Of a DNA stretch of 64,000 nt, positions 27,605 to 36,689 are shown piece after piece. Each line of letters begins with the position of its first letter. Positions within the stretch are counted from its first letter, which is position 1. The position numbers were made by a program, and so were the translations under genes. Source of the stretch: Marinobacter lipolyticus SM19 (lineage in GTDB: Bacteria; Pseudomonadota; Gammaproteobacteria; Pseudomonadales; Oleiphilaceae); the NCBI RefSeq assembly GCF_000397065.2, contig NZ_KE007326.1, positions 46,985 to 110,984 on the forward strand, read 5' to 3'. The notes beneath the pieces are model-generated. The model ran no database searches. It saw only the letters and a program-made list of their open reading frames with translations, and was not told the origin of the DNA.

Positions 27605-28555
27605 CTACTGAAAATCCTTGAAATGATGAGGATCCGCAGCAAGAGACAGGCAAAGGCTGCCAGGCCCCACATAGATACTACTGGTGATCCCCATCTGGGA
27701 CAGCAGTAACTCCACACCGTGACGCTCGCAGACATCCCGAAGATTATTAAGGCCGGGCAGGGCCTCAATCTCGGTCCAGGACAACCCACAGGAAAGACTC
27801 ACATAAGGCGTCAACAGCCCAGCCTCCACCCTCGCCGCAGCATAGTTCATCACTTTTTCAACCGCGACATTGAAATCCCGCGTTTTTGCCACCGGTTCGC
27901 CAATGGCCCCCTGGCCGAAAATTATCGGAGTAATGTTCAAAGCCTTACCCAGAAATGCCACCAGGGCGGACACACTCTTGTCGCCACGGCGACGGGCACG
28001 CTCCCGGATATAGTGCAAATCCCGGGGGATAACACAGGTGTATATTTTGTCCGTAAAACTGTCCACTTGATGACGCAAAGCATTTTTCGACAAATTCTGA
28101 CCGATCAACCGGACCGTATGCGCTGCGAGCAACCCTTGCCCTGCGAATATCTGTTTGCTGTCAATGACACGCATGGAAAACCGGCCTTCCCGTCCAGCGG
28201 CCTTCCGGGGTTCATGGTAATGCGCCATGACACTGTTCATTGCTTCGGTCGCGTTCTGGAAAATCAGGCTTCTCGTTCTGGTAACCGATTCACAGATTGC
28301 CAAATCATACTGTGTCACTATTTTTTCCATGAACAGGTCATGAATCTGTTCTGCGGTGAATGCCTGAGTCTCGGCGTGGTGCCCTCGCTGCAGCAGCCCA
28401 CTCTGATAGAACTCCTGGGTAAGAACAGGATCGTGTTCATCAACGTAGGTCTGGCCATCTATCACGGCGGTGACGGGGAGTATAAACAGACCATGCTTGC
28501 GACTGAACTCATAGGGTAAGTCGCACGCAGAATCCACGATTAATCCAACTCGCAT
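27605..28555 (-). CDS. DegV family fatty-acid-binding protein
   Basis: 316 residues. N-terminal IVDSACDLP matches the DegV phosphate/serine motif (usual form VTDSTADLP), and the rest has the two-domain DegV fold (SKQIFAGQGLLAAHTVRLIG, KTRDFNVAVEKVMNYAA). Related Gram-positive proteins bind fatty acids for the FakA kinase; in proteobacteria the role is unclear. No FakA gene is nearby. ATG 28555 with GGAGG 7 nt upstream. A stand-alone gene between the unknown protein and the predicted hydrolase gene. Confidence 0.85.
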   Translation of the reverse strand: MRVGLIVDSACDLPYEFSRKHGLFILPVTAVIDGQTYVDEHDPVLTQEFYQSGLLQRGHHAETQAFTAEQIHDLFMEKIVTQYDLAICESVTRTRSLIFQNATEAMNSVMAHYHEPRKAAGREGRFSMRVIDSKQIFAGQGLLAAHTVRLIGQNLSKNALRHQVDSFTDKIYTCVIPRDLHYIRERARRRGDKSVSALVAFLGKALNITPIIFGQGAIGEPVAKTRDFNVAVEKVMNYAAARVEAGLLTPYVSLSCGLSWTEIEALPGLNNLRDVCERHGVELLLSQMGITSSIYVGPGSLCLSLAADPHHFKDFQ

Positions 28556-28675
28556 TGGTGCCTCCAGGTAAGGGATATTCCAGCAATGGAATTCCGTTTT
28601 TTATTGTCGTTGTTTTTGGCAGCGGTCGGTCCTGCACAGAGTGATCACTGGTTCAGCAATCACCTGTTACGACGC

Positions 28676-29500
28676 TCACACCACGTTTTCCAGCTCCCTC
28701 AGATTGTCCTCCAAAAGTGAACGGTTATCCTGCTGCCACGGGTGAAACCCTTTCCGGAAATAGGCCAGGAAATCCGGCAGACACTTGCGCAACACCCCCG
28801 GTTTTCCCCATAGGAAATTCAGGCCGCCAAGCCAGGTCCGGAGATTCCAGAGTTCGCCATCGGTTTTCAGCAGGCTGCAGGTATTAATAAAGGTGTACTT
28901 GAAGAAATTCCAGGTCACGAACAGGAAGACAATGCGTCGCAGCCGTTCGTTGCCAATGCAGTGACGGTAGACATCAAAAGCCACGGATTTGTGTTCGGTT
29001 TCCTCAATGGCATGCCAGCGCCAGAGGGCTCTCATGGTCGGGGTTGCCCCGTCCATCCATTCCGGGTGGCTCAGAATCGCATTGGCCAACACGGCGGTGT
29101 AATGCTCCGCACCGCAGGTGCCTGCGAGCTGTCGGCTCGCGGGAAGGCGGGCCACCCAGTCCATATGTTTGCGGAATCGGCGATCCAGCCCATCAATATC
29201 ATAGCCACGGGCTTTCAGAGCCTCGTTATAGCTCTTGTGTTCACGGCTGTGCAGCGCTTCCTGGCCGATGAATCCGCGGATTTCTTCCGCCAGCTTGGGG
29301 TCATCAATCCTGTCCCGGTAATGGCGCACGGCATTGATAAATTGCTGCTCACCGTCCGGAAACTGCAGGGATAGAGCGTTGAAAAACGCGGTACGAAAGG
29401 CATCGTTACCGTGCCACAAAGTCTTGAGGTCCTCGGCGACGTCAAACCGCAGGTGCCGGGGAGCAACGCTCACGTCGTCGGGCGTAGAGCTGATGGTCAT
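28676..29500 (-). CDS. Predicted metal-dependent hydrolase (PF10118 type)
   Basis: 274 residues, cytosolic, helical. Four histidine/glutamate blocks arranged as in ferritin-like di-iron proteins: FPDGEQQFINAVRHYRD, GQEALHSREHKSYNEAL, CGAEHYTAVLANAIL and WHAIEETEHKSVAFDVYRH. This matches my recollection of the uncharacterised COG3687 family. Enzyme activity is unproven; the di-iron centre suggests oxidation rather than hydrolysis. ATG 29500 with GGAGG 7 nt before. A TGTCA-N5-TGACA palindrome at 29615-29629 lies upstream. Confidence 0.8.
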   Translation of the reverse strand: MTISSTPDDVSVAPRHLRFDVAEDLKTLWHGNDAFRTAFFNALSLQFPDGEQQFINAVRHYRDRIDDPKLAEEIRGFIGQEALHSREHKSYNEALKARGYDIDGLDRRFRKHMDWVARLPASRQLAGTCGAEHYTAVLANAILSHPEWMDGATPTMRALWRWHAIEETEHKSVAFDVYRHCIGNERLRRIVFLFVTWNFFKYTFINTCSLLKTDGELWNLRTWLGGLNFLWGKPGVLRKCLPDFLAYFRKGFHPWQQDNRSLLEDNLRELENVV

Positions 29501-29690
29501 GATTGCCTCCGGTTTTTATGATTATGAGATGGCGGACGAAAAACAATCAGCCACATCAGTTTAAACCTGAAAAGCAAAGGGAAGGAAGTCGATAAAGGGT
29601 AAAATCAGACAAATTGTCACGAAATGACATTTAGTCAAAAAAGGGAGGTACGGCTATACCTATACCCCCCGAAGGACACACAGGGGTTGA

Positions 29691-29718
29691 TCGCCTCCAG
29701 CCATTGCAGCGGAGGCGA
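29691..29718. repeat. Hairpin after the permease gene
   Basis: TCGCCTCC (29691-29698) and GGAGGCGA (29711-29718) form an 8-bp stem directly after the permease stop. No T-run; it may stabilise the 3' end of the transcript. Confidence 0.5.
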
Positions 29719-29723
29719 CCGGT

Positions 29724-31100
29724 TTAGTGCTCTTCCGCGACTTTCGCGCCCGGCGCTTCCGGGTCTGCGGTGAAGCCAAGCAATTTGGTGCGCTCAATCA
29801 GAAAATAAAGAACCGCCCCGGTAGCCAGCCCCCAACCCGCGCCATAGACCGCCAGCACCACACCCATGGTGCCGGCTATTCCACGCTCGGTGTTATTCTC
29901 CAGCTGCTCCAGCCCCACCATCAGGCAGATGTAACCGGTCAGCAACAGGGTCAGGGATAGCGCAATGGGCAGCACCGGCTGGAAGAAACTCACCAGCGGC
30001 AGCATAAACAGCGCGATAAAGCCGGTAATCCAGAAGGTGCCACCGCCACTGTAGATTGAATCCATGGCATTGCGACCGTACTTGTAGCGCTCGGCCATGG
30101 TCGCAGTAACGGCTGTCCAGATCGGTCCGGCCAGCCCCGGGTATGGTGCGAAGAACGCATGACCGCCGTTGCGGATAGCAGTCACCAGGTGAACCCGGTC
30201 AATGCTGTTGTCGATGTCTTCGTCCTTGCGCAGGTGATCCACCCGATTCATCAGCGACTGCCCCACTACGATGTCGCCGAAAGCGATGACGTAGGCAATC
30301 ACCGCGGTCGGCACGGCGTACATGAACACCTCGGCATCCGGGAACCCAACCGCAAACGGCAGATAGTTCCAAAGCTCGTCAAAGGCCGGTTTGGTAATGC
30401 CCCACTCGACATTCGGCACCTCATACTCGCCGGTGGCAAAACCCACAAGAATGGCAACCACCATCCCCGGCACCATGCCGTAGTTGGCGATCTTGCGGGC
30501 AAGATTACTGGTATCCACAAAGCCCTTGAAAGACACGGAAAACATCAGATACAGGCACACCAGACCACCCACAATCAGCGAGATCGGTGTTTCTGCCAAC
30601 CGTCCACCCGCTTCGATTTCCCCCATCAACGCGGCGATACCGGCACCGATGATGATGCCGCCTTTCATCGAACGGGGAATCAGCTCCACCAGTTTACTGC
30701 CCAGGCGGGTTACTCCCAGCACAAGGAAGATAATGAACACCAGGAACTGCAGCGCGAACAGGGCCTGAATGGCTTCGGGACCAGGTTCATAGTCACCCAG
30801 AAACAGCAACACCACCGGAATGCCCGGGGTGATCCAGCCCGGCACCAATGGCACGCCCAACAACGCCGGCAGCATGAAACCGATACCGCAGATCACCACA
30901 TAGGCCAGGGCCACGTCATAGGGCACGCCCAGGTATTTCTCCAGCAGCGGAATCATCGCCAGACTGACCACGAACATGATCAGTGCCTGGACCATCTCCG
31001 CGAATTCCCAGCGATAATGGACAAACGGCAAGCGAACCTTAAAGGGGCCGGCGGGCCAGTACGGCTGCTCTTCCCCGTTGTTTCTATGAAAAATTTGCAT
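29724..31100 (-). CDS. Membrane permease, possibly xanthine/uracil-permease-like
   Basis: 458 residues with about 12 hydrophobic segments, so an inner-membrane transporter. Glycine- and proline-rich helices (GVPLVPGWITPGIPVVLLFL, SMKGGIIIGAGIAALMGEIE) are reminiscent of the NCS2/SulP fold; family assignment is tentative. The N-terminus starts MQIFHRNNGEEQPYWPAGPF; ATG 31100 has GGAGG 8 nt upstream, better than the open start at 31130. It lies 95 nt after the acyl-CoA ligase on the same strand, so it could import the acid the ligase activates, possibly a small organic or fatty acid. Substrate not deducible. Confidence 0.7.
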   Translation of the reverse strand: MQIFHRNNGEEQPYWPAGPFKVRLPFVHYRWEFAEMVQALIMFVVSLAMIPLLEKYLGVPYDVALAYVVICGIGFMLPALLGVPLVPGWITPGIPVVLLFLGDYEPGPEAIQALFALQFLVFIIFLVLGVTRLGSKLVELIPRSMKGGIIIGAGIAALMGEIEAGGRLAETPISLIVGGLVCLYLMFSVSFKGFVDTSNLARKIANYGMVPGMVVAILVGFATGEYEVPNVEWGITKPAFDELWNYLPFAVGFPDAEVFMYAVPTAVIAYVIAFGDIVVGQSLMNRVDHLRKDEDIDNSIDRVHLVTAIRNGGHAFFAPYPGLAGPIWTAVTATMAERYKYGRNAMDSIYSGGGTFWITGFIALFMLPLVSFFQPVLPIALSLTLLLTGYICLMVGLEQLENNTERGIAGTMGVVLAVYGAGWGLATGAVLYFLIERTKLLGFTADPEAPGAKVAEEH

Positions 31101-31195
31101 AATAAGGCCTCCGGGTGCATGCCAATGCATGCACCTGATGTTGTTTTTGTGGGGTTTAGTTAGAGGGGCGAGCGCCAGACCAGAAAGGCGCCGGG

Positions 31196-32824
31196 TTATT
31201 CCAGCTCTTTCGCCTGGTCACGCAGCACAAACTTCTGGATCTTGCCGGTGGATGTCTTGGGCAATTCCGAGAAAACCACTGTCTTGGGCACCTTGAAGCG
31301 GGCCAGGTGCTCACGACAGAAGCTGATGATGTCTTCTTCGCTGACATCGCCTGCTTCCGGCTTGAGGGTGACGAAAGCGCAGGGCGTTTCGCCCCATTTC
31401 TCGTCCGGGCGGGCGACCACCGCAGCCTCAAGCACAGCAGGATGACGATACAGGGTGTCCTCCACTTCAATGGTGGAGATGTTCTCGCCGCCGGAAATGA
31501 TGATGTCTTTCAGGCGGTCCTTGATTTCCATGTAGCCGTCTTCATGCCATACCGCCAGATCCCCGGTGTGGAACCAGCCGCCACGGAAAGCTTCTTCGGT
31601 GGCTTTCGGATTCTTCAGGTAACCCTTCATCACGGTATTGCCGCGCAGGAATATTTCACCGATGGTTTTGCCATCCTTCGGCACCGGTGCCATGTTATTG
31701 GGATCGCCCACCATGGTGCCGGCCAGAGTGTGATAACGAACGCCCTGACGAGCCTTCTTTCTGGCGCGATCATGCAATGGCAAGGCATCCCACTCGGATT
31801 TCCACGCGCAGACCGTGACCGGGCCATAGACTTCGGTCAGGCCGTAGACGTGAGTCACCTGGATACCCATCTCTTCGATGGCACCAATCACCTGGGCGGG
31901 AGGTGCAGCGCCGGCGGTCATGGACTTCACTTCGTGATCAATACCGGTTTTGGCTGATTCGGGCACGTTCAGCAGCGCATTAAGCACTATCGGCGCGCCG
32001 CACATGTGGGTAACCTGATGATCCCGGATCAGCTGCAGGATCTTTTCCGGATCCACCCGACGCAGGCACACGTGGGTGCCGGCCATGGCAGTAACGGTCC
32101 ACGGGAAACACCAGCCGTTGCAGTGAAACATCGGCAGGGTCCAGAGGTACACCGGGTGCATGTCCATGGACCACACCGCCTGGTTGCCCAGGGCGTTGAG
32201 GTAGGCGCCACGGTGGTGATACACCACCCCCTTGGGGTTGCCGGTGGTGCCAGAGGTGTAATTCAGGGAGATCGCATCCCACTCGTTTTCCGGGAAACGC
32301 CACGCATAGTTCGGATCCCCTTCCTGCAGGAAGGCCTCGTAATCCAGGTCACTGACCTGGGTGCCTTCGCCGTATTCCGGATCATCCACATCAATCACCA
32401 GCGGCTTGGCATCCAGACGGCTGACCGCATCGCGGATCACCTCACCGAATTCACGATCGGCAATCACCACCTTCGCCTCACCATGCCCCAACATGAATGC
32501 GATGGCTTCAGCATCCAGACGGACGTTGAGTGTATTGAGTACGGCTCCGATCATCGGCACACCAAAATGGGACTCCACCATGGCGGGAATATTGGGCAGC
32601 ATCACCGCGACAGTATCACCACGCCCGATTCCGCGGCCGGCCAGGGCCGAGGCAAGACGGCGGCTGCGATCGTAGGTTTGCTGCCAGGTGTAGCGCAGCG
32701 CCCCGTGAATCACCGCCGGGTATTCCGGGTACACACTGGCCGTACGTTCAATAAAATCAACAGGAGACTGAACAGCGTAGTTGGCATCAATGGGTGCAAG
32801 ACCCTGGTCAAAAATCGAGGTCAT
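31196..32824 (-). CDS. Acyl-CoA ligase, AMP-forming (DmdB/AlkK-like)
   Basis: 542 residues. Activates a carboxylic acid to its CoA thioester. Adenylation motifs YTSGTTGNPKG, VYGLTEVYGP, GWFHTGDLA, DRLKDIIISGGENIS and the catalytic Lys of PKTSTGKIQK are all present. Overall it is closest in my judgement to medium-chain ligases and the methylmercaptopropionate ligase DmdB; the true substrate cannot be read from sequence. ATG 32824 follows GAGGACC. Transcribed away from a histidine kinase/response regulator pair, with a repeat-rich AT-rich gap between them, so it is probably the target of that pair, together with the permease. Confidence 0.9.
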   Translation of the reverse strand: MTSIFDQGLAPIDANYAVQSPVDFIERTASVYPEYPAVIHGALRYTWQQTYDRSRRLASALAGRGIGRGDTVAVMLPNIPAMVESHFGVPMIGAVLNTLNVRLDAEAIAFMLGHGEAKVVIADREFGEVIRDAVSRLDAKPLVIDVDDPEYGEGTQVSDLDYEAFLQEGDPNYAWRFPENEWDAISLNYTSGTTGNPKGVVYHHRGAYLNALGNQAVWSMDMHPVYLWTLPMFHCNGWCFPWTVTAMAGTHVCLRRVDPEKILQLIRDHQVTHMCGAPIVLNALLNVPESAKTGIDHEVKSMTAGAAPPAQVIGAIEEMGIQVTHVYGLTEVYGPVTVCAWKSEWDALPLHDRARKKARQGVRYHTLAGTMVGDPNNMAPVPKDGKTIGEIFLRGNTVMKGYLKNPKATEEAFRGGWFHTGDLAVWHEDGYMEIKDRLKDIIISGGENISTIEVEDTLYRHPAVLEAAVVARPDEKWGETPCAFVTLKPEAGDVSEEDIISFCREHLARFKVPKTVVFSELPKTSTGKIQKFVLRDQAKELE

Positions 32825-32897
32825 GGTTGTGGTCCTCTGCGAGCTGCATTGTTCTTATGGTGTATTCAGGGAGTACGCTATAACAGCTATACTTCAA

Positions 32898-32968
32898 TAT
32901 AGTCGGAATAGTATTTGATAGGGAATATACTATAAATTACACCAACGTATTATAGAGCTAATACTATA
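32898..32968. promoter_or_regulatory. Cluster of TATAGT / ACTATA repeats upstream of ligase and kinase
   Basis: Four related half-sites in 71 nt: TATAGT near 32898-32903, ATAGTAT (32908-32914), ATACTAT (32927-32933, exact inverse of the previous) and ATACTAT again (32961-32967). The gap is much more AT-rich than its surroundings and contains several TATAAT-like hexamers. Possible binding sites for the adjacent FixJ-type regulator; some may simply be -10 elements. Confidence 0.45.
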
Positions 32969-32997
32969 TAAATATCAGATGATGAGACGTTATCCCC

Positions 32998-34476
32998 TTG
33001 ACCAAGCTTAGCCCACTTCAGGACCTCGACCCGGAAGCCACCCTTATTCTGGATAGCAATGCCAAGGTAAAAGGTAAAAACCTCGCAGCTTTAAAACTGT
33101 GCCAGCATTGCCATCACAACGAAGCATATGCCTTGCTCCCGACAAACACCCGGGCCCTGGTCAAGGCTTGCCTGGACCAGCAGCGGGCCATTGAATCCGT
33201 TGAAAGCCGGGTGTCGGACTGCATCCTGCTCTGGACCTTTATACCAGCGCCCGACACTGGTGAGGTCATTGCACGGGGGCGCAATGCCACCGACGAGATC
33301 CAGGCGCGGGATGAGGCAGCCCGTGCCAGCCGGCTGTATCGCCTGATCACAGAAAACACGACGGATCTGATCTCCCGCCACGCGCCCGATGGACAGTTCA
33401 TTGATGCCACCCCCGCATCCTGGCGTTTGCTGGGATACTGGCCCGAGGAACTTCGCGGCCAACCCCTGGAGGACATCTTTCGGGGAGCCGGGGTGAGCCA
33501 GCAACTGGACGAAACCCGGCAAAAGTTACGAGATGATGGCTACGCCACCATGACCCTGAATATTACCCACCGGGACGGCAGCAAGCGCTGGTTCGAGATA
33601 GCCAGCCGCGCCATTCGCGAAACCTATACTGGCGCGGTGATCGAGGTTGTCAGCGTGTCCCGGGATATTACCGCGCGGGTGGAGTCCGAGGAGAATAACC
33701 GGAGGCTGGCCGACGAGCTGGCCCACACCGCACGACTGGCGACCCTGGGCGAACTGGCCTCGGGCATTGCCCATGAGATGAACCAGCCACTGGCCACCAT
33801 CGTGAACTTTGCCAGCGCCAGCCAACGCTACCTGAAACAGGCACGTAACAACCCCGATTGCCTGGACCGCGTAGACGATGGCCTGCAGCGCATTACCCAT
33901 CACGCCAACCGGGCGTCGGAAGTGATCAAGCGACTGCGAGCCTTCCTGCGCAAGGGCCAGAAGCGCACCGCTCCCATTGCGGTTAATGACGTCATCACCA
34001 ATGTGGTGCGACTGTGCCAGTGGGATGCGGAAAAACACCGAGTTACTATCCACGAACAGCTGGCCAATACCGGGCCGGTCATAACCGCCGACCCGGTGTT
34101 ACTGGAACAGGTGCTGATCAACCTGATTCGCAACGGTATCGATGCCAACGCCGAAACCGGAAAGGATGGTTCCTCCCGGATCACCATCACCACCATGGTC
34201 ACCGGGGATCAGGAAACGCTGATCCAGGTGACCGATCAGGGGCCGGGGCTGGACGACGAAGGGTTGCGACAGATGTTCACGCCGTTTTACACCAACAAGC
34301 CCCAGGGCCTGGGACTGGGCCTGTCCATGAGCCGCTCCATTATCGAAGGGTTCGGCGGTTTCCTGGACGCGGCCAGGGCCGAGCATGGTGGGCTGACGCT
34401 GACCTGCCGGTTTCCGCCCGCGACCTCCTCACGCCACAAACCTGTCCAGATAACGGAGACACCCCCACATGACTGA
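32998..34476 (+). CDS. Cytosolic PAS sensor histidine kinase
   Basis: 492 residues. Residues 1-100 form a PAS-like region with a small Cys/His cluster (LCQHCHHNEAY, C35 C38 H39 H40). A clear PAS domain at about 108-225 (TTDLISRHAPDGQFIDATPA) is followed by HisKA with H259 in IAHEMNQPLATIVNFASASQ and a HATPase (DQGPGLDDEG, LGLGLSMSRSIIEG). No membrane segment. TTG at 32998 is the only reasonable start: an in-frame stop lies at 32983-32985 and no ATG or GTG comes early. The stop overlaps the start of the response regulator gene by 8 nt. Divergent from the acyl-CoA ligase. Confidence 0.88.
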   Translation: MTKLSPLQDLDPEATLILDSNAKVKGKNLAALKLCQHCHHNEAYALLPTNTRALVKACLDQQRAIESVESRVSDCILLWTFIPAPDTGEVIARGRNATDEIQARDEAARASRLYRLITENTTDLISRHAPDGQFIDATPASWRLLGYWPEELRGQPLEDIFRGAGVSQQLDETRQKLRDDGYATMTLNITHRDGSKRWFEIASRAIRETYTGAVIEVVSVSRDITARVESEENNRRLADELAHTARLATLGELASGIAHEMNQPLATIVNFASASQRYLKQARNNPDCLDRVDDGLQRITHHANRASEVIKRLRAFLRKGQKRTAPIAVNDVITNVVRLCQWDAEKHRVTIHEQLANTGPVITADPVLLEQVLINLIRNGIDANAETGKDGSSRITITTMVTGDQETLIQVTDQGPGLDDEGLRQMFTPFYTNKPQGLGLGLSMSRSIIEGFGGFLDAARAEHGGLTLTCRFPPATSSRHKPVQITETPPHD

Positions 34477-35116
34477 TTCAGCCACCACCGTCTACGTGGT
34501 CGATGACGACGCCGGCATGCTTGAATCCACCCAGTGGCTGCTGGAGTCCGTTGGTCTCAACGTCCGGGCGTACGCAGACGGCCGTCAGTTCCTGGAGGCA
34601 CTGACAGACACAGCCAGCGGGTGCGTCATTCTCGACGTGCGAATGCCCGGCCTGGGCGGACTGAATGTGCAGGAAGAATTACAAAAACGCGGCTCCCGCC
34701 TCCCGATTATCTTTGTCTCCGGGCATGCGGATGTCCCGATCGTCGTGAGGGCATTCAAGTCGGGCGCCGTCGACTTCATCGAAAAACCGTTCAATGAACA
34801 GTTGCTACTGGACAGCGTGCAGCAGGCGCTGCAGGAACACCAGCAACCAGAGCCACAGCCACAGGGAAACGAAGACACCGAAGCACTGATCGCCACCCTC
34901 ACCCGGAGGGAGCGAGACGTATTCCTGCCCCTGGCTCAAGGTTACACCAGCCGCGAGATCGCCGAGATGCTGGATGTCAGCATCAAGACCATCGACCTGT
35001 ATCGCTCCCGGGTTATGAAACGACTGGGCGCGGAACGGATGCCGGACGTCACCGGTATCGCCATTGCCGCCGGGCTGATGGATCCGCTGGATTTGCGTAA
35101 ATCAGCCGTTGAGTGA
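34469..35116 (+). CDS. FixJ-type response regulator (LuxR HTH)
   Basis: 215 residues. Receiver with D56 in VILDVRMPGLGGL and the Lys in FIEKPFNEQ; HTH at about 145-195 with TLTRRERDVFLPLAQGYTSR and SIKTIDLYRSRVMKRLG. ATG 34469 has GGAGA 9 nt upstream and overlaps the kinase stop, so both are made together. Likely switches on the divergent acyl-CoA ligase/permease genes, similar in principle to LuxR-type regulators that control acetyl-CoA synthetase in pseudomonads and Vibrio. Convergent with the MocR gene, overlapping its end by 15 nt. Confidence 0.92.
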   Translation: MTDSATTVYVVDDDAGMLESTQWLLESVGLNVRAYADGRQFLEALTDTASGCVILDVRMPGLGGLNVQEELQKRGSRLPIIFVSGHADVPIVVRAFKSGAVDFIEKPFNEQLLLDSVQQALQEHQQPEPQPQGNEDTEALIATLTRRERDVFLPLAQGYTSREIAEMLDVSIKTIDLYRSRVMKRLGAERMPDVTGIAIAAGLMDPLDLRKSAVE

Positions 35117-36511
35117 TTGTTCCGCCAGCTCCCCCAACCTGCGCACCGCGCCCTCGATACGATCGCTCCAGGGGTTGGCACTGTTAATCCTCAGGCAGTT
35201 GTTGTACTTGGAGGCGGTTGAAAATATAAGCCCCGGAGCGACATTAATATTTTCCTCCCGGGCCCGACGATAAACGTCAGTGCCGGTATTCTTCCCCGGC
35301 AACTGAGCCCAGATCACAAACCCGCCCTGGGGCCGGCTGACGGCGGTACCTTCAGGGAACCAGCGGGCCACCGTTGCTCTCATACGCTCAGTTGCCTGTC
35401 GATAGTTCTGTCTGGCCGAACGCAGGTAACGATCGTAGCCACCCTGTTCCAGAAAGTGAGCCACCGCCAGTTGCGGGATGCTGGAAGTCGCCAGGTTAAC
35501 GAAGTACTTGTGTTGCCGGGCCTCAGCCATGTAACGACCAGGCACCATCCACCCCAGCCGGAGCCCCGGGGAAATGGTTTTCGAGAAGGAGCTGCAGTAA
35601 ATCACGTTGCCGGTCCGATCGAACGCCTTGGCCGGTCGCGGGCGTTCGCCGCTATGGAACAGGTCACCATAGATGTCGTCCTCTATCAGCGGTACGCGTG
35701 CGTCCTCCAACATGTCCACCAACTGACGCTTGCGCTCATCGGGCATGCACGCACCCAGGGGATTGCTGTGGTTGGCCACTACGACGCAGGCCTTGACCGG
35801 CCACTGCTCCAACGCCACCTGTAAACCTTCCAGGCTCAGCCCGTCGGATGGATGCGTGGGCACTTCAATGACTCGTAAACCCACCACTTCCAACGCGTGG
35901 AGAATACCTGGAAAGGAAGGCGACTCCACCACCACGATATCACCGGGCACAGTGACCGCCCGCAGGGCCAGGATAATGGCCTCCTGGGCACCATTGGTGG
36001 CAAGGATATCGTCAGCGGTGACCGGCACCCCCAGAGTGGCCATGCGCTGGGCCAGCTGACGTCGATAGGATTCCTTACCGGGAAAGGCGTAATCCTGGTA
36101 TTCCAGCCCCCGTCGGCCAGCCCAAAGGATAGACTGCTGAATTTGTCGTACTGGCAGAAAGTCCGGGTGCGGTACCGCGGCGGCCAGCGGCACCATGCGC
36201 TTTTGCTCATCGACACACAATTCCAGGGCCATGTCCCGTGCGCTGACAGGCACCGGCTTCGCCCGGTATCGCTGCATGATCGGCTCCGGCGCATCCTTTG
36301 CCGGCAACCGCACGAAATAGCCACTGCGTTCACGGGCTTCCAGATACCCCCTGCCCTCCAGTGTCTGGTGCGCCTGCAGAATCGTCGAAATGCTGACACC
36401 AAACTGCCGGCTCAACACCCTTACGCCGGGCAAACGCTCGCCTTCGCGATAGACACCATCGCGAATCAGAGCCTGAAGCTGATCTGCCACCTGATTATAG
36501 AGAATACCCAT
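35102..36511 (-). CDS. MocR-type regulator (GntR HTH fused to PLP aminotransferase-like domain)
   Basis: 469 residues from ATG 36511 (AGGA 8 nt upstream); a longer frame to 36595 reads through the divergent promoter. Residues 1-70 are a GntR winged helix (LPGVRVLSRQFGVSISTIL); the rest is a fold-type I aminotransferase domain with the PLP-anchoring Lys in YCSSFSKTISPGLRLGW and the phosphate-site NGAQEAI. MocR proteins bind PLP or an amine-PLP adduct and usually control the divergent gene. Here that is the small unknown gene plus phzF at 36690-37795, with three AGTACAGAT sites in between. Confidence 0.92.
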   Translation of the reverse strand: MGILYNQVADQLQALIRDGVYREGERLPGVRVLSRQFGVSISTILQAHQTLEGRGYLEARERSGYFVRLPAKDAPEPIMQRYRAKPVPVSARDMALELCVDEQKRMVPLAAAVPHPDFLPVRQIQQSILWAGRRGLEYQDYAFPGKESYRRQLAQRMATLGVPVTADDILATNGAQEAIILALRAVTVPGDIVVVESPSFPGILHALEVVGLRVIEVPTHPSDGLSLEGLQVALEQWPVKACVVVANHSNPLGACMPDERKRQLVDMLEDARVPLIEDDIYGDLFHSGERPRPAKAFDRTGNVIYCSSFSKTISPGLRLGWMVPGRYMAEARQHKYFVNLATSSIPQLAVAHFLEQGGYDRYLRSARQNYRQATERMRATVARWFPEGTAVSRPQGGFVIWAQLPGKNTGTDVYRRAREENINVAPGLIFSTASKYNNCLRINSANPWSDRIEGAVRRLGELAEQSLNG

Positions 36512-36546
36512 AGCGTTATCCTGCCAAACCTGAGGAGCCTGCGGGC

Positions 36547-36631
36547 AGTACAGATGGCCCGAATTCTGACCAGTACAGATACCTCTACAACACATCTGTA
36601 CCGGTTCAAAAACAGATTATCTGAATCTGTT
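36547..36631. promoter_or_regulatory. Candidate MocR operators
   Basis: AGTACAGAT occurs at 36547-36555 and 36572-36580 (25-nt repeat distance) and inverted as ATCTGTACC at 36594-36602. A palindrome AACAGAT-N7-ATCTGTT follows at 36611-36631. Direct repeats with one inverted copy between divergent genes are the usual arrangement for MocR regulators such as PdxR and GabR. Confidence 0.65.
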
Positions 36632-36689
36632 ATGGATGTCAGCCTGAGAACACAATGGAATCATCGTCAATGGAAGAAGGAATTTCACC

